This document shows, in pieces, positions 63,271 through 64,000 of a stretch of 64,000 nucleotides of DNA (positions within the stretch are counted from its first letter, which is position 1; each line of letters starts with the position of its first letter). The notes beneath the pieces are model-generated. The model made no database searches and was not told the origin of the DNA. It saw only the letters and a program-made list of their open reading frames with translations. The position numbers and the translations under genes were made by a program. This DNA comes from an uncultured Opitutia bacterium (lineage in GTDB: Bacteria > Verrucomicrobiota > Verrucomicrobiia > Opitutales > Opitutaceae). The stretch lies in assembly GCA_903825285.1 (NCBI GenBank), contig CAIJZY010000006.1:1-64000 (forward strand), in the 5' to 3' direction.

Positions 63271-64000
63271 TCAGGCCTTGAAGCCCGGCTGCGCCAGCGT
63301 CTCGTCAATGAACGCGAGCATGTTCTCGAGCGGGACGTCGCCCTCCACCGCGTGGGCGGGGGCGAGGATGTAGCCGCCGTTGCGGCCGAGCTCGATCAGG
63401 CGCCGCGTCTCCGCGCGGACATCCGCCGTCGTGCCGTACGGCAGCGTGCGCTGGGTCGAGAGCCCGCCGTGGAAGGCGAGCCGGCCGTGGTAGCGCGGGA
63501 TCAGCGCGGCCACGTCCATGACCTCGGGCTGGAAGGGATTGAAGCAGTTCACGCCGTCCGCCACCAGCGAGTCGAACAGCTCGTCCACGTCGCCGCACGA
63601 GTGGATGAAGACATGCTTCCCCGCCGAGCGCACGGTCGCGTACATGCGCACGAGCTCGGGCTCGATGAACTCGTGCCACAGGTCCGGCCCCATCTGCAGG
63701 CCGTGCTGCTGGCCCCAGTCGTCGCCGAAGTACACGCCGTCGATGTCGTAGTGGGTCAGGGCGTGCCGCACCTGCGTGATGTTGTAGTCGGCGATGGCGT
63801 GCAGCAGCTCGCGGACGAAGCCCGGGTTCTCGATAAAGTCCATCATCAGGTTCTCCATGCCGCGCAGGGTCCAGGCGCGCTCATAGAGCGAGAACCCGAT
63901 GGGGAACACGCGGTAGCAGTCGGGCTGGTGCGCCAGCATTGCGGGGATCTCATCGAAGAAGATGCCGGCGGTCGGATCCGGGAATTTGTACCCGGCGAGC
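63271..64000 (-). CDS. uroporphyrinogen decarboxylase-family protein, 5' end outside window
   Basis: At least 242 residues remain in the window, from the edge to a stop at 63271. The pattern FGDDWGQQHGLQMGPDLWHEFIEP and KHVFIHSCGDVDELFDSL, with PEVMDVAALIPRYHGRLAFHGG, is that of the URO-D superfamily (COG0407) that includes MtaA/MtbA cobalamin methyltransferases; the CGDV stretch is typical. True HemE is less likely because these proteins carry the metal-ligand HSCG segment. Downstream of tRNA-Cys there is only a short spacer. Confidence 0.75.
   Translation of the reverse strand, partial: LAGYKFPDPTAGIFFDEIPAMLAHQPDCYRVFPIGFSLYERAWTLRGMENLMMDFIENPGFVRELLHAIADYNITQVRHALTHYDIDGVYFGDDWGQQHGLQMGPDLWHEFIEPELVRMYATVRSAGKHVFIHSCGDVDELFDSLVADGVNCFNPFQPEVMDVAALIPRYHGRLAFHGGLSTQRTLPYGTTADVRAETRRLIELGRNGGYILAPAHAVEGDVPLENMLAFIDETLAQPGFKA

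Overview
The window is G+C-rich bacterial chromosome, gene-dense, and mostly made of core genes. The gene content fits a Gram-negative bacterium of the Verrucomicrobiota, most likely an Opitutaceae-like lineage. The indications are a heptose-epimerase for LPS, a lone sigma-54 gene, a DUF455 ferritin-like protein, a separate HU-family protein, several regulator kinases and a polysaccharide-degrading locus. The taxonomic call is inference from gene content and style; no rRNA is present.

Layout. 1-1.05 kb: tail of a cytochrome c gene with its terminator, then a sulfotransferase-like gene. 1.1-6.7 kb: a minus-strand run (hldD, proC, a receiver-kinase, folD, a secreted SH3-like protein, a pseudouridine synthase). 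6.8-11.0 kb: a plus-strand run with a flavodoxin-less CysJ-type reductase, fabG-acpP-fabF and a lytic transglycosylase lipoprotein. 11.1-20.3 kb: a hybrid kinase, rpmB, midA-like, ctpA, tsaD, rpoN, a Ser/Thr kinase, erpA and ubiE. 20.4-27.9 kb: HU, hisS, cdd, the threonine-catabolic pair tdh-kbl, ogt, dgt and an HD hydrolase. 28-34.7 kb: serA-plsY-hom-lysC-thrC, the aspartate-family and serine pathways, with a four-helix-bundle gene inserted between lysC and thrC. 34.9-48.9 kb: desaturase, cardiolipin synthase, tRNA-Tyr, radC, a ThuA-like gene, and a long minus-strand run (DUF455, parA, two ABC-2 permeases, rnc, mfd, a parvulin-type isomerase). 49-62.9 kb: an accessory carbohydrate region with a MalEFG-type importer lacking its ATPase, small unknown proteins, a GH78-like rhamnosidase, a beta-propeller glycosidase-like protein, three tandem lipoproteins, a six-hairpin glycosidase and two membrane or secreted unknowns. 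63-64 kb: tRNA-Cys and a partial URO-D-family gene.

The most striking signal is not a gene. Between 8 and 47.5 kb at least ten intergenic spacers hold the same architecture: two arms facing each other as inverted repeats, each arm built from degenerate words that keep a strict period of 7, 8 or 9 bases. The word sequence differs from spacer to spacer, apart from two word families that recur. One element nests inside another. One carries a four-helix-bundle (PF05635/TIGR02436-type) gene whose start codon is part of an arm word. Several arms run into the 3' ends of flanking genes. No such array is visible in the 49-62.8 kb carbohydrate region. Whether these arrays mobilise, act as transcript-end structures or recombine is unknown; the periodicity and inverted pairing are directly readable.

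How the genes work together: serA, hom, lysC and thrC supply serine and threonine, while tdh-kbl returns threonine to glycine. The fab genes, plsY, desaturase and cls cover lipid supply. The 49-60.7 kb cluster appears to take up and cleave plant- or algal-type oligosaccharides containing rhamnose, an inference from the GH78 assignment.
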